A stretch of DNA of 64,000 nucleotides from Candidatus Intricatilinea gracilis. Its GTDB lineage: Bacteria > Pseudomonadota > Gammaproteobacteria > Burkholderiales > Burkholderiaceae_C. The position numbers were made by a program, and so were the translations under genes. The stretch lies in NCBI GenBank assembly GCA_016702605.1, contig JADJDQ010000021.1:806001-870000 (forward strand), in the 5' to 3' direction. Shown here piece after piece: positions 45,077-54,773 of this stretch (the first letter of the stretch is position 1; each line of letters begins with the position of its first letter). The notes beneath the pieces were generated by a model, which was not told where the DNA came from, ran no database searches, and was given only the letters and a program-made list of their open reading frames with translations.

Positions 45077-46278
45077 CCGCCGTGCATGACCTGCTGCTGA
45101 TGCTGCTGGTGCTGCTCGCCGTGCCTGTGGCGGCGGTCAGCCTGTACCTGCTGCTGGCCACCTTGTTGTCGGGCCGGCCGGTGCCAACATTGGCGCCCCA
45201 GCCGGCGGCCCTGCGCCAGCGGCGTTTCGACGTGATCGTGCCGGCACATGACGAAGCCGCCGTCATCACCGACGTGGTGGCCAGCCTGCGCCGGCTGGAC
45301 TGGCCGGCGGACTGTTTTCGCATCTGGGTGATTGCCGACAACTGCCGGGATGCCACGGCCGCACTGGCCCGCGCTGCCGGTGCCGAGGTGCAGGAGCGCA
45401 GCCACCCCACGCTGCGTGGCAAGGGCCATGCGCTGGCCTGGACCTTCGAGGCCAGCCGCTTGCGTGGCTGGGCCGAGGCGGTGGTGGTGGTGGATGCCGA
45501 CAGTGCCGTCAGCCCCAATCTGCTGGCCGCGTTTTCGGCCCGCATCGGCCAGGGCGCAGGTGCCATGCAGGCACATCACCGTGTGCTCAACCCGCAGGCT
45601 TCGTGGCGCACCCGCCTGATGGCGATTGCGATGACGGCGATCCACCAGGTGCGCTCACGCGGGCGCGAGCGGCTTGGCCTGTCCTGCGGCATCCGCGGCA
45701 ATGGCTGGTGTGTCACCCACCGGGTGTTGCTGCAGGTGCCCTACTGCGCCTACTCGCTGGCCGAAGACATCGAATACGGCATCACGCTGGGCCTGGCCGG
45801 GCAACGGGTGTTTTATGTCGACGAGGCGGCGGTGGCTGGCCTGATGGTGTCGTCCGAACGTGCCGCCCGGTCGCAGCGCGAGCGCTGGGAGCAGGGCCGC
45901 TGGCAACTGGTGCGCAGCCGCACCACCACGCTGCTGCGTGCCGCCCCTGGCGCCGGCGGGCGGGTGTGCCTCGACCTGGCGCTCGACCTGCTGGTGCCAC
46001 CACTGTCGCAGGTGGCCGTGGGCATCGTGCTGTTGATCGGCCTGGCCGGGCTGGCCAGCCTGCTCGACGCCGCCTTGCTGACCTGGCTGTGGGTCGGCCT
46101 GGCCTGCGGCGCCTGTCTGATGCTGTACGTGCTGCGTGGCTGGCAGCTCAGTGGTGTGGGCTGGCGGGGCCTGGTCGATTTGCTGCGTGCGCCGTTCTTC
46201 GTCGTGTGGAAGCTGGCCTTGCTGCTGCGTGCACGGGGCTCCGGCGTGTGGGTCAGAACCAGGCGGGAACACTCTTGA
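45073..46278 (+). CDS. Glycosyltransferase family 2, membrane-anchored
   Basis: The 401-residue protein has an N-terminal helix (LLLMLLVLLAVPVAAVSLYLLLATL in halves), a GT2 domain (FDVIVPAHDEAAVI, VIADNCRDATAALA, VVVVDADSAVSP as DXD, SLAEDIEYG, and QRERWEQGRW, the QxxRW motif) and two or three C-terminal helices (about 300-370). The QxxRW-like motif and flanking helices are typical of processive or membrane GT2 enzymes, but in a Wzx/Wzy locus it more likely adds a single residue. Confidence 0.88.
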   Translation: MTAVHDLLLMLLVLLAVPVAAVSLYLLLATLLSGRPVPTLAPQPAALRQRRFDVIVPAHDEAAVITDVVASLRRLDWPADCFRIWVIADNCRDATAALARAAGAEVQERSHPTLRGKGHALAWTFEASRLRGWAEAVVVVDADSAVSPNLLAAFSARIGQGAGAMQAHHRVLNPQASWRTRLMAIAMTAIHQVRSRGRERLGLSCGIRGNGWCVTHRVLLQVPYCAYSLAEDIEYGITLGLAGQRVFYVDEAAVAGLMVSSERAARSQRERWEQGRWQLVRSRTTTLLRAAPGAGGRVCLDLALDLLVPPLSQVAVGIVLLIGLAGLASLLDAALLTWLWVGLACGACLMLYVLRGWQLSGVGWRGLVDLLRAPFFVVWKLALLLRARGSGVWVRTRREHS

Positions 46279-47633
46279 GTGGACCACGCGGGCCCGTAGC
46301 GTCGGTCGCCCGTACACACGCCGACAGTGTGCACAGCCGCCGCGTGGTGTTCGCGCGCATGTTCAGCAATGCGGTGCTCAGCCAGGCCTTGCTGTCGGCC
46401 GCCAACTTTGCGGTCGGGCTGATCCTGATCCGGCGCAGCAGTGATCTGCAATACGGCGCCTACATCCTGGCCTCGGGTGCCACCTTGCTGGTGGTGTCCT
46501 TGCAGAACGCCTTTTGCAGTCCGCCGCTGGCGGCTCGCATGGGCCGACTCGACGTCCAGGGGCGCGCCGACCTGATCGGTGGTCTGCGCAGCGCCATGCA
46601 TGCCGTCACGCGGGTGTTTGCCGCCGGGGGTGGGGTCATCGTGCTGGCGCTGTGGGCCTTGCAGCTGATCGATGGCCACGCCGCAGCACTCGTGTCGGCC
46701 ACCCTGGCCGCCAGTTACGCCGTGTTGAACCGCGAATACCTGCGCCTCGTGCTGTTTGCACACCGGCGTGCGCAAGACGTGCTGCGCACCGACGTCTTAT
46801 TCGGCACGGCCATGGTGGCCGGTGTGGCGCTGGCCACCTTCACGACCTCGGCTGCGGTGGTCGCCATCACCATGCTGGGCCTGGCGGCCATGGGCAGCTC
46901 GTATGCGCTGGTGGCTGCACTGCGCCGCCACGAACCCTGGACCGAGGCCCAGGCACCACCGGTCCTGCGCCAGATCGCGCCTCTGGCCGCGTGGTCGACA
47001 GCCGGTGCGGCCATCCACTGGTCCTTCAGCCAGGGCTACATCTACCTGGTGGCCGGCACACTCGATGTGGCGGCAGTGGCCGCCATCGCCGCCACCCGCT
47101 TGTTGCTGATGCCGGTGAACCTGCTGTCCACCGGCATCGGCTCGTTGATGTTGCCGCTGGCGTCGACCTGGCTGCAGTTGCACGGCGCGGCCTTGTTGCT
47201 GCGCCGGCTGGTGTTGATGGCAAGTGGTCTGGTGCTCATCACCCTGGCCTACTTTGGCGTGTTGTGGCTGGCGCGTGACTGGGTCTTTGCCGTGGTGCTG
47301 CGCAAGGCCCCTGCACAACGCGACCTGCTGCTGTTGTTGTGGGGCGGCCTGTGCCTGGTGATGGTGGTGCGTGATCAACTCGGCTACCTGCTCGCAGCCC
47401 AGGGGCGGTTTCAGGTGCGCACCTTGTTGACGCTGGCTGCTGCCGTGCTTGCACTGACTGCCAGCTACGTCGGCATGTTGCGCTGGGGTGTGTCCGGCGC
47501 CTTGATCGGCCTGCTGGTCGGCGAGATGGTCAACCTGTGCGGCATCGTGGTGTTCTCGTTGCGCCGGGTCCGGCCTCAGCCAGCGGCGTCCGGGGCATCA
47601 CTCAGCCCCGCGCCTGCCAGCGACGGTTCATGA
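46275..47633 (+). CDS. Polysaccharide flippase (Wzx/MATE-like)
   Basis: This integral membrane protein has about twelve hydrophobic helices and an N-terminus FSNAVLSQALLSAANFAVGLILIRR typical of the polysaccharide transport family, so it probably flips lipid-linked repeat units across the inner membrane. The start is uncertain: TTG at 46275 overlaps the previous stop (TTGA) with GGCGGGAA upstream and fits the operon's pattern of overlaps (452 residues); the ATG at 46359 would give 424 residues. It is the last gene of the plus-strand operon; the convergent PhyH gene overlaps its end by 32 bp. Confidence 0.82.
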   Translation: MSGPRGPVASVARTHADSVHSRRVVFARMFSNAVLSQALLSAANFAVGLILIRRSSDLQYGAYILASGATLLVVSLQNAFCSPPLAARMGRLDVQGRADLIGGLRSAMHAVTRVFAAGGGVIVLALWALQLIDGHAAALVSATLAASYAVLNREYLRLVLFAHRRAQDVLRTDVLFGTAMVAGVALATFTTSAAVVAITMLGLAAMGSSYALVAALRRHEPWTEAQAPPVLRQIAPLAAWSTAGAAIHWSFSQGYIYLVAGTLDVAAVAAIAATRLLLMPVNLLSTGIGSLMLPLASTWLQLHGAALLLRRLVLMASGLVLITLAYFGVLWLARDWVFAVVLRKAPAQRDLLLLLWGGLCLVMVVRDQLGYLLAAQGRFQVRTLLTLAAAVLALTASYVGMLRWGVSGALIGLLVGEMVNLCGIVVFSLRRVRPQPAASGASLSPAPASDGS

Positions 47634-48600
47634 CGCCCAGCAGCCGGCGCAGGTAACGTTGGCGCCTCAGGCGACGCAGCAGCATCACCAGATAACCACC
47701 GCGGCGCAACCAGTGTTGCCGGCGCTCGGCGTCGGCGGTGTGTTGTGTGTCGAGCCAGGCGAAACGGGCCGGATCGACGCGTGGCCGCGGCGGACCGCGA
47801 AACACCAGCACATACGCCAGCCGATCGGCACCGGACGGATTGGGCAGGGCGGCATGCAGGGTGCGCCCACCGTGCATCACACAGGCACCGGCGCTCATGG
47901 GTACCACCAACACCCGGCCCAGATCGCCGGCACCGACCGGGCACTCGAGCGCGTGCAGGCTGGTGTCACCACCCAGCGATCGATGCTGCAACACACCACC
48001 GTGGTTCGAGCCGGGCAGATAACACATGCAGCCGTTGTGTTCGGCCACATCCTGCAGCGGCATCCAGAAACTCAGCTGGTCGAACTCGTGTTGCGGGTCG
48101 CGGTGATGGGCTTCGTCCTGATGCCAGGGTGTGGACGTAGTCGAGCCGGCGCGTTTGACGATGCTGTGGTCGAAGCAGAACTCGGTGCGATCACCCAGCA
48201 GCTGCCTGGCGATGGCCTGGATACGGCTGAAATGTGCGCTCAGCAGCAACTGAGGCGCATACAGGCTGGGATTGAGCAGCTGCGGCTGACTGGCAGCCTG
48301 ACCGGTCGGGTCGGCGCCCACCATGTCGAACAGATTGCCTTCGGCGTAGCCGGTGCCATGATCGAACAGACCACACAACACCTGGCGCAGCCCGGCCAGT
48401 TCGGCGGCCGAGCAGGCACCGTCCAGCAGCAGGAAACCCTGGTCCTGGAATCGCTGTCGCTCGCCGAAGGACAGGCAGCTTGCGGCCGTTTCGGCTCGGC
48501 AGGGGTAGACGTGGTCGGCATGGTCGACCAGCTGGCTGGGCTCACCGAGTGTGCACCGGGTCGCCGTTGGCATCAGCGGCATGGGTCCGCTGTGGCTCAT
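47602..48600 (-). CDS. Phytanoyl-CoA dioxygenase (PhyH) family protein
   Basis: The 332-residue protein has the Fe(II)/2-oxoglutarate dioxygenase pattern of PhyH: the HxD motif in TPWHQDEAHH, the SFWMPLQDVAEHNGCMCYLPGSNH core, and the distal His in VMHGGRTLHAALPN with a nearby Arg for 2-oxoglutarate. It likely hydroxylates a small molecule or carrier-bound substrate. The ATG at 48598-48600 lies 1 bp after the stop of the GNAT gene; an earlier in-frame start inside that gene is rejected. It is last in a three-gene operon (cupin/JmjC, GNAT, PhyH). The 3' end overlaps the flippase by 32 bp, tail-to-tail. Confidence 0.83.
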   Translation of the reverse strand: MSHSGPMPLMPTATRCTLGEPSQLVDHADHVYPCRAETAASCLSFGERQRFQDQGFLLLDGACSAAELAGLRQVLCGLFDHGTGYAEGNLFDMVGADPTGQAASQPQLLNPSLYAPQLLLSAHFSRIQAIARQLLGDRTEFCFDHSIVKRAGSTTSTPWHQDEAHHRDPQHEFDQLSFWMPLQDVAEHNGCMCYLPGSNHGGVLQHRSLGGDTSLHALECPVGAGDLGRVLVVPMSAGACVMHGGRTLHAALPNPSGADRLAYVLVFRGPPRPRVDPARFAWLDTQHTADAERRQHWLRRGGYLVMLLRRLRRQRYLRRLLGVMNRRWQARG

Positions 48601-48601
48601 G

Positions 48602-50047
48602 TCAGGCTGCCCCGAGGGTGATGCCACCGGTCTTGGGCGCCGACGTTGCCGATCCCGATGAAGTCGGCAACGTCGATGGTGTCGTCGCGGCGGCTCTGGC
48701 TTGCCTTTCCGCCAGCGGCCGGGCTGTTCGTGCCGGGGACGTGGCAAACGGCATGGCCGCAGCAAGCTGCATCCTGGTCAGGCACTGCACCTGCAGGTGA
48801 CGAGCTTGTTCGACGAGTGCGGCGGCCGTGCTGTCTCGTCGTGGCACCGTCGGCATCGTTGCCGTTGCGGTCGGTGCGGCGGTGTGTGACTTGCCCAGCT
48901 TGCGCAGCGCTCGCCTGATCGGATTGAACTGAACCGGCGCATCGGCCGCCGGTTCACCGACCCAGCGGCGACGCAGGTCACCCAAGACCCGGCGCCAGTA
49001 ATACAAGCCGCCGACGCTGTAGACCTGCAAGCTGTAGGTGTCGTGCATCTGGGCCAGCCAGCGGGTCTTGTAATGGTCCGAGCCCCACAACATGTTGAGG
49101 AACTCGCAGCCACAGTCCAGCGCGTGGCGCACGCCCAGCAGCATGATGGCCGATCCCGGTGCGAGGTCGCCCTGGCGTTCGTCGTACACCATGTGGATGG
49201 CGTATTGGCCCTTGCCGAACATGCCGCTGATCAGGCCTGCAATCGGCACACCGTCGAGCAGCAGCACCTGCACCACCAGTCGCATGGGCTGCGCCGGGTC
49301 GAGCATGCCGGCACACAGGTCGATCGCCTGTGCATTGCGGCCGATGGCCAGGTCGGCGTGGCCTTTCCAGCTGTGCGGCTCGATGCATCGATACAACTCG
49401 AACAAGACAGCAGCAGCCTGGGCAGTACTCGACGTGAGCAACTGCACGTCGCCGGCATCGAGCAAGGCGCGCATCTTGCGCCCCACGTTCGATCGCGACT
49501 TGTGCGACAAGGCGCCGAAGTAGCCGGTCAGCCCGTTCGATGGCAAGGTGATGATGCCGGTGGCCATGTTGGGCCATTGCCGCAGCTGGCACGGTCCGGC
49601 CGCTGCTTCGGGTGGCACTGGCAGCAGGGCCGAGGTGTCGTCCTGCTGCTCGAAGTCGAGCAGGCTCCAGTCGCGCTTTCGACCCAGCAGATAGGCCCAC
49701 ATGGCGACACTCACCTGCTGCGACTCCTCGGGTCGTGCCACCAGATGTGGCCGGTCGCCGACATACGAGGTCAGCAGGTCCAGCCGTATCGCAGGCAGTC
49801 CGAGCACGCGGTGACGACCCTCCTTGAGCGCCAGATACCCGACCAGTTCATCGCCCCTGAACGCCAGCAGCAGCCACAACCTGAGTCGACTGCCGTCGGG
49901 GTAGGCCGCGGCATTACGCAGGCAATGGTCGTAGAACTCGTAGGTGGAGAACGGGTCTGGCCGAGCCGATGCCAGGTTCAGTGCATTGATTGCGCCGCGG
50001 TGAGTCCCGGCCTGTGCCAGGTCGTGGACACACGACACATCGATCAC
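48602..50047 (-). CDS. GNAT acyltransferase, BioF2/CelD-like
   Basis: The 481-residue protein has the tandem GNAT architecture seen in CelD/BcsL and FemAB-like proteins, proposed to acylate polysaccharide or aminoacylate cell-surface precursors: an N-terminal half with LWLLLAFRGDELVGYLAL and a C-terminal half with SHKSRSNVGRKMRAL, VVQVLLLDGVPIAGLISGMF and LAPGSAIMLLGVRHAL. The last 90 or so residues are Ala/Thr/Pro/Ser-rich and probably unstructured. It starts with GTG (50045-50047), overlapping the previous stop as GTGA. Its position beside the exopolysaccharide operon supports polymer modification. Confidence 0.78.
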   Translation of the reverse strand: MIDVSCVHDLAQAGTHRGAINALNLASARPDPFSTYEFYDHCLRNAAAYPDGSRLRLWLLLAFRGDELVGYLALKEGRHRVLGLPAIRLDLLTSYVGDRPHLVARPEESQQVSVAMWAYLLGRKRDWSLLDFEQQDDTSALLPVPPEAAAGPCQLRQWPNMATGIITLPSNGLTGYFGALSHKSRSNVGRKMRALLDAGDVQLLTSSTAQAAAVLFELYRCIEPHSWKGHADLAIGRNAQAIDLCAGMLDPAQPMRLVVQVLLLDGVPIAGLISGMFGKGQYAIHMVYDERQGDLAPGSAIMLLGVRHALDCGCEFLNMLWGSDHYKTRWLAQMHDTYSLQVYSVGGLYYWRRVLGDLRRRWVGEPAADAPVQFNPIRRALRKLGKSHTAAPTATATMPTVPRRDSTAAALVEQARHLQVQCLTRMQLAAAMPFATSPARTARPLAERQARAAATTPSTLPTSSGSATSAPKTGGITLGAA

Positions 50048-51069
50048 GTCGTGGCTCCGTGATCACCTGCCATGCCAGCCCGTGCCCGCCTGCCGGGCGA
50101 GGCATGGCCAGCTGGCCCGCCGCGCCCACCCGGTAGGTCATGCCCGCCGGGCAGGGCCACCACGCCGCCCGGCTCAGCGGCCGCAACGCGGTCGACGGCC
50201 ACGTGTTGCCTCAGCGTGACCGGGTCCAGGCCAAGCTTGCGTGCCACACGTTGCAGCAGGGTCTTGGCGTAGGCGGCCGCACCGTCCTCGCGTGTCGACG
50301 GGTTGTCCACACCGAGTCGTGTGCGCAGGAACCGATTGGCCAGGTAGACCCGCGTGCGACGCTGGCTGGCGGGGGTGACGTGTTCGGTCACCAGCGACAC
50401 GTTGACACCGTCCAGATTGGTGATGCGGTGGGGCGAGTTCTGTGGCCAGGCGATCCACTGGCCGGGTTCGAGGTCGAAGACCTCGGCGCCCGAGTCGAGT
50501 GCCGGCACATACGGCACGAACTCGTGACGTGCACCGGCGAAGATGTCTTCGAGCAAGTCGCTGCGCAGGAAGTGGTGGTCGACCGCCGGATAGACCCAGA
50601 CACGTTTGCGGCCCCGCACATGCCACAACACCGAGCTTGTTGCATCGGCGTGGTAATGCACCAGCGCGTGCGGTGACGAGATCAGCAGAGTGCCCTGGCA
50701 CGACCTGGGGTCGAACGCCGGCATCTGCACACACAAGGCGTCGTACAGCTGTTCGATGATCAACCTGCACCTGCCGTCAGCCCGGTCGATGCGGGTGACG
50801 TTGAGCCACAAGCGGCCGTTCTTGACGGCTTGCATCAGGTCGGCACCACTCACACCGTCGTGGCGCGCCACGCGGTTCACGTCGGTGCGGCTCGGGTCGT
50901 CGCCCATGTCGTGGGCATACAGGTGTTCGCGGGGAAAGTGGTCGAGCAAGGCCACCAGGGCCAGGTCCGAGAAGACCTCGCGGGTGTGCAGGCTGTGTCG
51001 CCCGGTCACGATGCGGGCGCCGAAGTCCTCGATGGATGTGCGGGGTAGGGGGCTGACCAGACTCGACAT
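50044..51069 (-). CDS. Cupin-like JmjC-domain oxygenase
   Basis: The 341-residue protein matches the cupin_8/JmjC class of Fe(II)/2-oxoglutarate oxygenases: the HxD motif in VHYHADATSSVLWHVRGRKRVWVYP and the distal His in WIAWPQNSPHRITNLDG. The C-terminal 50 residues are Gly/Pro/Arg-rich. Family members hydroxylate peptide or amino-acid side chains; the substrate here is unknown. AGGAAAAC precedes the ATG at 51067-51069. It is first in the operon with the GNAT and PhyH genes, so two different oxygenases flank one acyltransferase. Confidence 0.8.
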   Translation of the reverse strand: MSSLVSPLPRTSIEDFGARIVTGRHSLHTREVFSDLALVALLDHFPREHLYAHDMGDDPSRTDVNRVARHDGVSGADLMQAVKNGRLWLNVTRIDRADGRCRLIIEQLYDALCVQMPAFDPRSCQGTLLISSPHALVHYHADATSSVLWHVRGRKRVWVYPAVDHHFLRSDLLEDIFAGARHEFVPYVPALDSGAEVFDLEPGQWIAWPQNSPHRITNLDGVNVSLVTEHVTPASQRRTRVYLANRFLRTRLGVDNPSTREDGAAAYAKTLLQRVARKLGLDPVTLRQHVAVDRVAAAEPGGVVALPGGHDLPGGRGGPAGHASPGRRARAGMAGDHGATT

Positions 51070-51181
51070 CGTTTTCCTCCAGCGGCATGCACACGTGGGT
51101 GATGGTCAGTGATACGCGGCAGCCAGTCTGTGCGACATCGAACTCAGCACAGACTCATGCCTGTGGTCATGGGTCTGACGG

Positions 51182-52398
51182 CTACTCGTGGCGCAAGGCT
51201 TCGATCGGGTCCATACGTGCGGCACGCCGGGCCGGGAAGTAGCCGAACACCACACCGATGGCGGCCGAGAACAGCAGCGACAGCAGGTTGATGCGCAAGT
51301 CGAACTCGTACGGCACGTTCATCACGCCCGACAGCAGATAAGACGCCGCGGTGGCGATGCTGATGCCGATCACACCGCCCAGTGCCGACAGCACCACTGC
51401 CTCGATCAGGAACTGCAGCAGCACCTCACCTTCGAGTGCCCCCACGGCCAGGCGCAGGCCGATCTCGCGGGTGCGCTCGGTCACGCTCACCAGCATGATG
51501 TTCATGATGCCGATGCCGCCCACCAGCAGGCTCACCGCGGCCACCGCACCGAGCAGCGTGGTGAGCACCCCCATGGTGCTCGACAGTGTCTCGGCCAGCT
51601 GCTGGGTGTCGAAGATGTTGAAGTTGTCGTCGTCGCCTTCGGCCAGCTTGCGCCGCTCGCGCAGCAACTGGCGCAGGCTGGCCTTCAGGCTCGTGCTGTC
51701 GCTGCCGTCCGCCATCGACACCGACAAGGTGCTGACCTTGCGGCTGCCGGTGACACGGCGTTGCAGCGTGTGCAGCGGCACAACCACCGTGTCGTCCTGG
51801 TCACCCATGCCGCCCTGACCCTTGGCCGCCAGGATGCCCACCACCTCGCACGAGAACTGGCGGATGCGCAGCCACTCGCCCAGGCCGCTGGCGCTGCCCG
51901 CGGCGCCGCCGTAGATCTCGCGCCGCACCGTCTCGCCGATGATGCACACGGCCGCACCGGCGAGTTGTTCGTCGGGCTCGAACAAGCGGCCCTGGGCGAG
52001 TTGCCAGTTGCCGGTCTCGAACCAGGCGTTGGTCGTGCCGGTCGCGTTGGTCACCCAGTTGCGCCCGTTCGCCACCGCGGTGACGCTGGCACGGCCTTGC
52101 GGTGCCACGGCCACCACACCACCGATCTGGCTGCTGATGGCTGCGGCGTCGGCCTCGGTGAACTGCGGCACCCCGCCGCCGCCACCGCCCCCACCGATGC
52201 GCTGTCCGGGGCTGACCAGCAGCAGGTTGGTGCCCAGGCTGGAGATCTGCGTCTTGATGGCCTGCGTGGCGCCGTTGCCCAGCGTCACCATGGTGATGAC
52301 GGCACTGACACCGATGACGATGCCCAGCACCGTCAGAAACGACCGCAGCACATTGCGCTGCACCGATCGCAGCGCCAGCAGGAACACGCTGTACAGCA

Positions 52399-52399
<1 letters not shown>
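51182..52399 (-). CDS. MacB-type ABC transporter permease
   Basis: The 405-residue protein has one N-terminal helix (VLRSFLTVLGIVIGVSAVITM), a large MacB_PCD periplasmic domain (about 45-250) including a Gly8 run near residues 70-77, and three C-terminal helices with the FtsX signature (VGGIGIMNIMLVSVTERTREIGLR in pieces, ending PARRAARMDPIEALRHE). The ATPase is a separate gene, with which it shares one base (stop/start overlap at 52399). With MacA-like and TolC-like proteins it would form a tripartite efflux pump for macrolides, peptides or lipid-linked products. Confidence 0.9.
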
Positions 52400-53276
<877 letters not shown>

Positions 53277-53280
<4 letters not shown>

Positions 53281-54773
53281 GGCGCGCCCGCGGTTTTCTG
53301 GTCGGTGATCACCAGCATGCCGGCCTGCAGGTCGCCGCCGGTGATCTCCGTCATGCGGCCATCGCTGATGCCCGGTGTCACGGCCACCGCCACCGGTGCG
53401 CCTTCACGCAACACCCACACCTGGCGGGCCTTGGCCGTGCTGGCACTGTCGGCGGCCGACTTGCGCGCCGCACGCGGCGGGCCCTGGAACATGCCCGACG
53501 CGATGCCCTTCTTCTTGGCCACCGCCGCACTGGTGGCGGGGTTGAAGCGCAGTGCGGTGTTGGGCACCACCAACACGTCCTTGCGCTCGGTGGCGGTGAT
53601 GGTGGCGGTGGCCGTCATGCCCGGGCGCAGGGCGAGGTCGGTGTTGTCGACGTCGAGATACGTCAGATAGGTGACGACGTTGTCGGTGATGGTCGACCCG
53701 AAGCCCACGCGTGTGATCCGCGCCGGAAACGCCCGCGTCGGATAGGCACTGACGGTGAAGCTGGCGTCTTGACCGACCTTGACCGAGCCGACATCGGCTT
53801 CGTCCACGTAGACCCACAGGCGCAGGCGGGCCAGGTCTTCGGCCATGCTGAACAGCGTCACCGCCTGCAATGAGGCGGCCACGGCGTTGCCGGGGTCGAC
53901 CGTGCGGGTCAGTACCACACCGTCGGCGGGTGCGGCGATCGAGGCCTTGGACAGGTTGATCTGGTCGGTTGACAAGGCGGCCAGCGCGTCCTTCACGCCG
54001 GCACGGGCGCTGGCCAGATCGGCCTCGGATCGCGCCAGCGTGGCGCGGCCGCTGCCCAGTTCACTCTTGCTCGGCACCTGGCCGCCCGACAGGCGCGCCA
54101 CCTCATCGAGCCGGGCGAGCGAAGCCGTGGCTTCGCGCAGTGTGGCGCTGGCTTGTGCCACCTTGCCGTTGGCTGCGGCCACGGCCGCCTGTGAGCGCAG
54201 GATCTGGTCGCGCAGCTTGGCCGTGTCCAGCACCACCAGTACCTGGCCCTTGGTGATGCGGTCGTTGACGTCCACATTCACCTTCAGCACCGTGCCCGAC
54301 AACTCGCTGCCGATGTTGATGCTGCGTGTGGGCTGCAACGTGCCGTTGGCGGTGACCGTGAGGGTAATGTCGCCGCGCCCGACCGGCTGGGTGGTGTAAC
54401 TCGGCGCCGCATTGGCGGCTTGCTCGGCCTGCCACCACCACGCGCCGCCAGCCGCCGCGAGCACCAGTGCGGCCGCGATCCATGTCGACGCGCGGCGATA
54501 CCAGGCGCGGTTGCCCGGCTCCTCGAGCAGGGCCGACAGATCCTGGTCCTTGCCGGGTGGGGGCCGTGACGTGGTGGCAACTGCGGAGCTGGCTGGGGCT
54601 GCCGCGGTGGGTGATGCGGCTGCCCGTGAGCCTGCGGGTATCGCAGCTGACGTTTGTGCTGGTGTGGCGCCGGGTGGAGCGACTGGAGGTGCGACTGGAG
54701 GTGCGACGGGTGGTGCAACTGGTGGTGCAACTGGTGGTGCGGTGGGTCTGTCGGTCTGGTCGGGTGGGGTCAT
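53277..54773 (-). CDS. MacA-type periplasmic adaptor (membrane fusion protein)
   Basis: The 498-residue HlyD-family adaptor has a cytoplasmic Pro-rich N-terminus with a (Pro-Pro-Val-Ala)n repeat, one membrane helix (about 92-112, WIAAALVLAAAGGAWWW), a lipoyl/barrel-sandwich region split by a coiled-coil hairpin (about 185-290) and a beta-barrel plus membrane-proximal domain. The 90-residue cytoplasmic extension is longer than in typical MacA. The ATG at 54771-54773 overlaps the stop of the outer-membrane factor gene by 4 bp. It would connect the MacB complex with the TolC-like channel. Confidence 0.88.
54673..54744. repeat. Six imperfect 12-bp repeats in the MacA N-terminus
   Basis: Six 12-bp units related to GGTGGTGCAACT run in tandem; on the minus strand they encode Val-Ala-Pro-Pro repeats in the cytoplasmic extension of the adaptor. 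The units differ at a few positions, so the array is not entirely recent. Confidence 0.8.
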
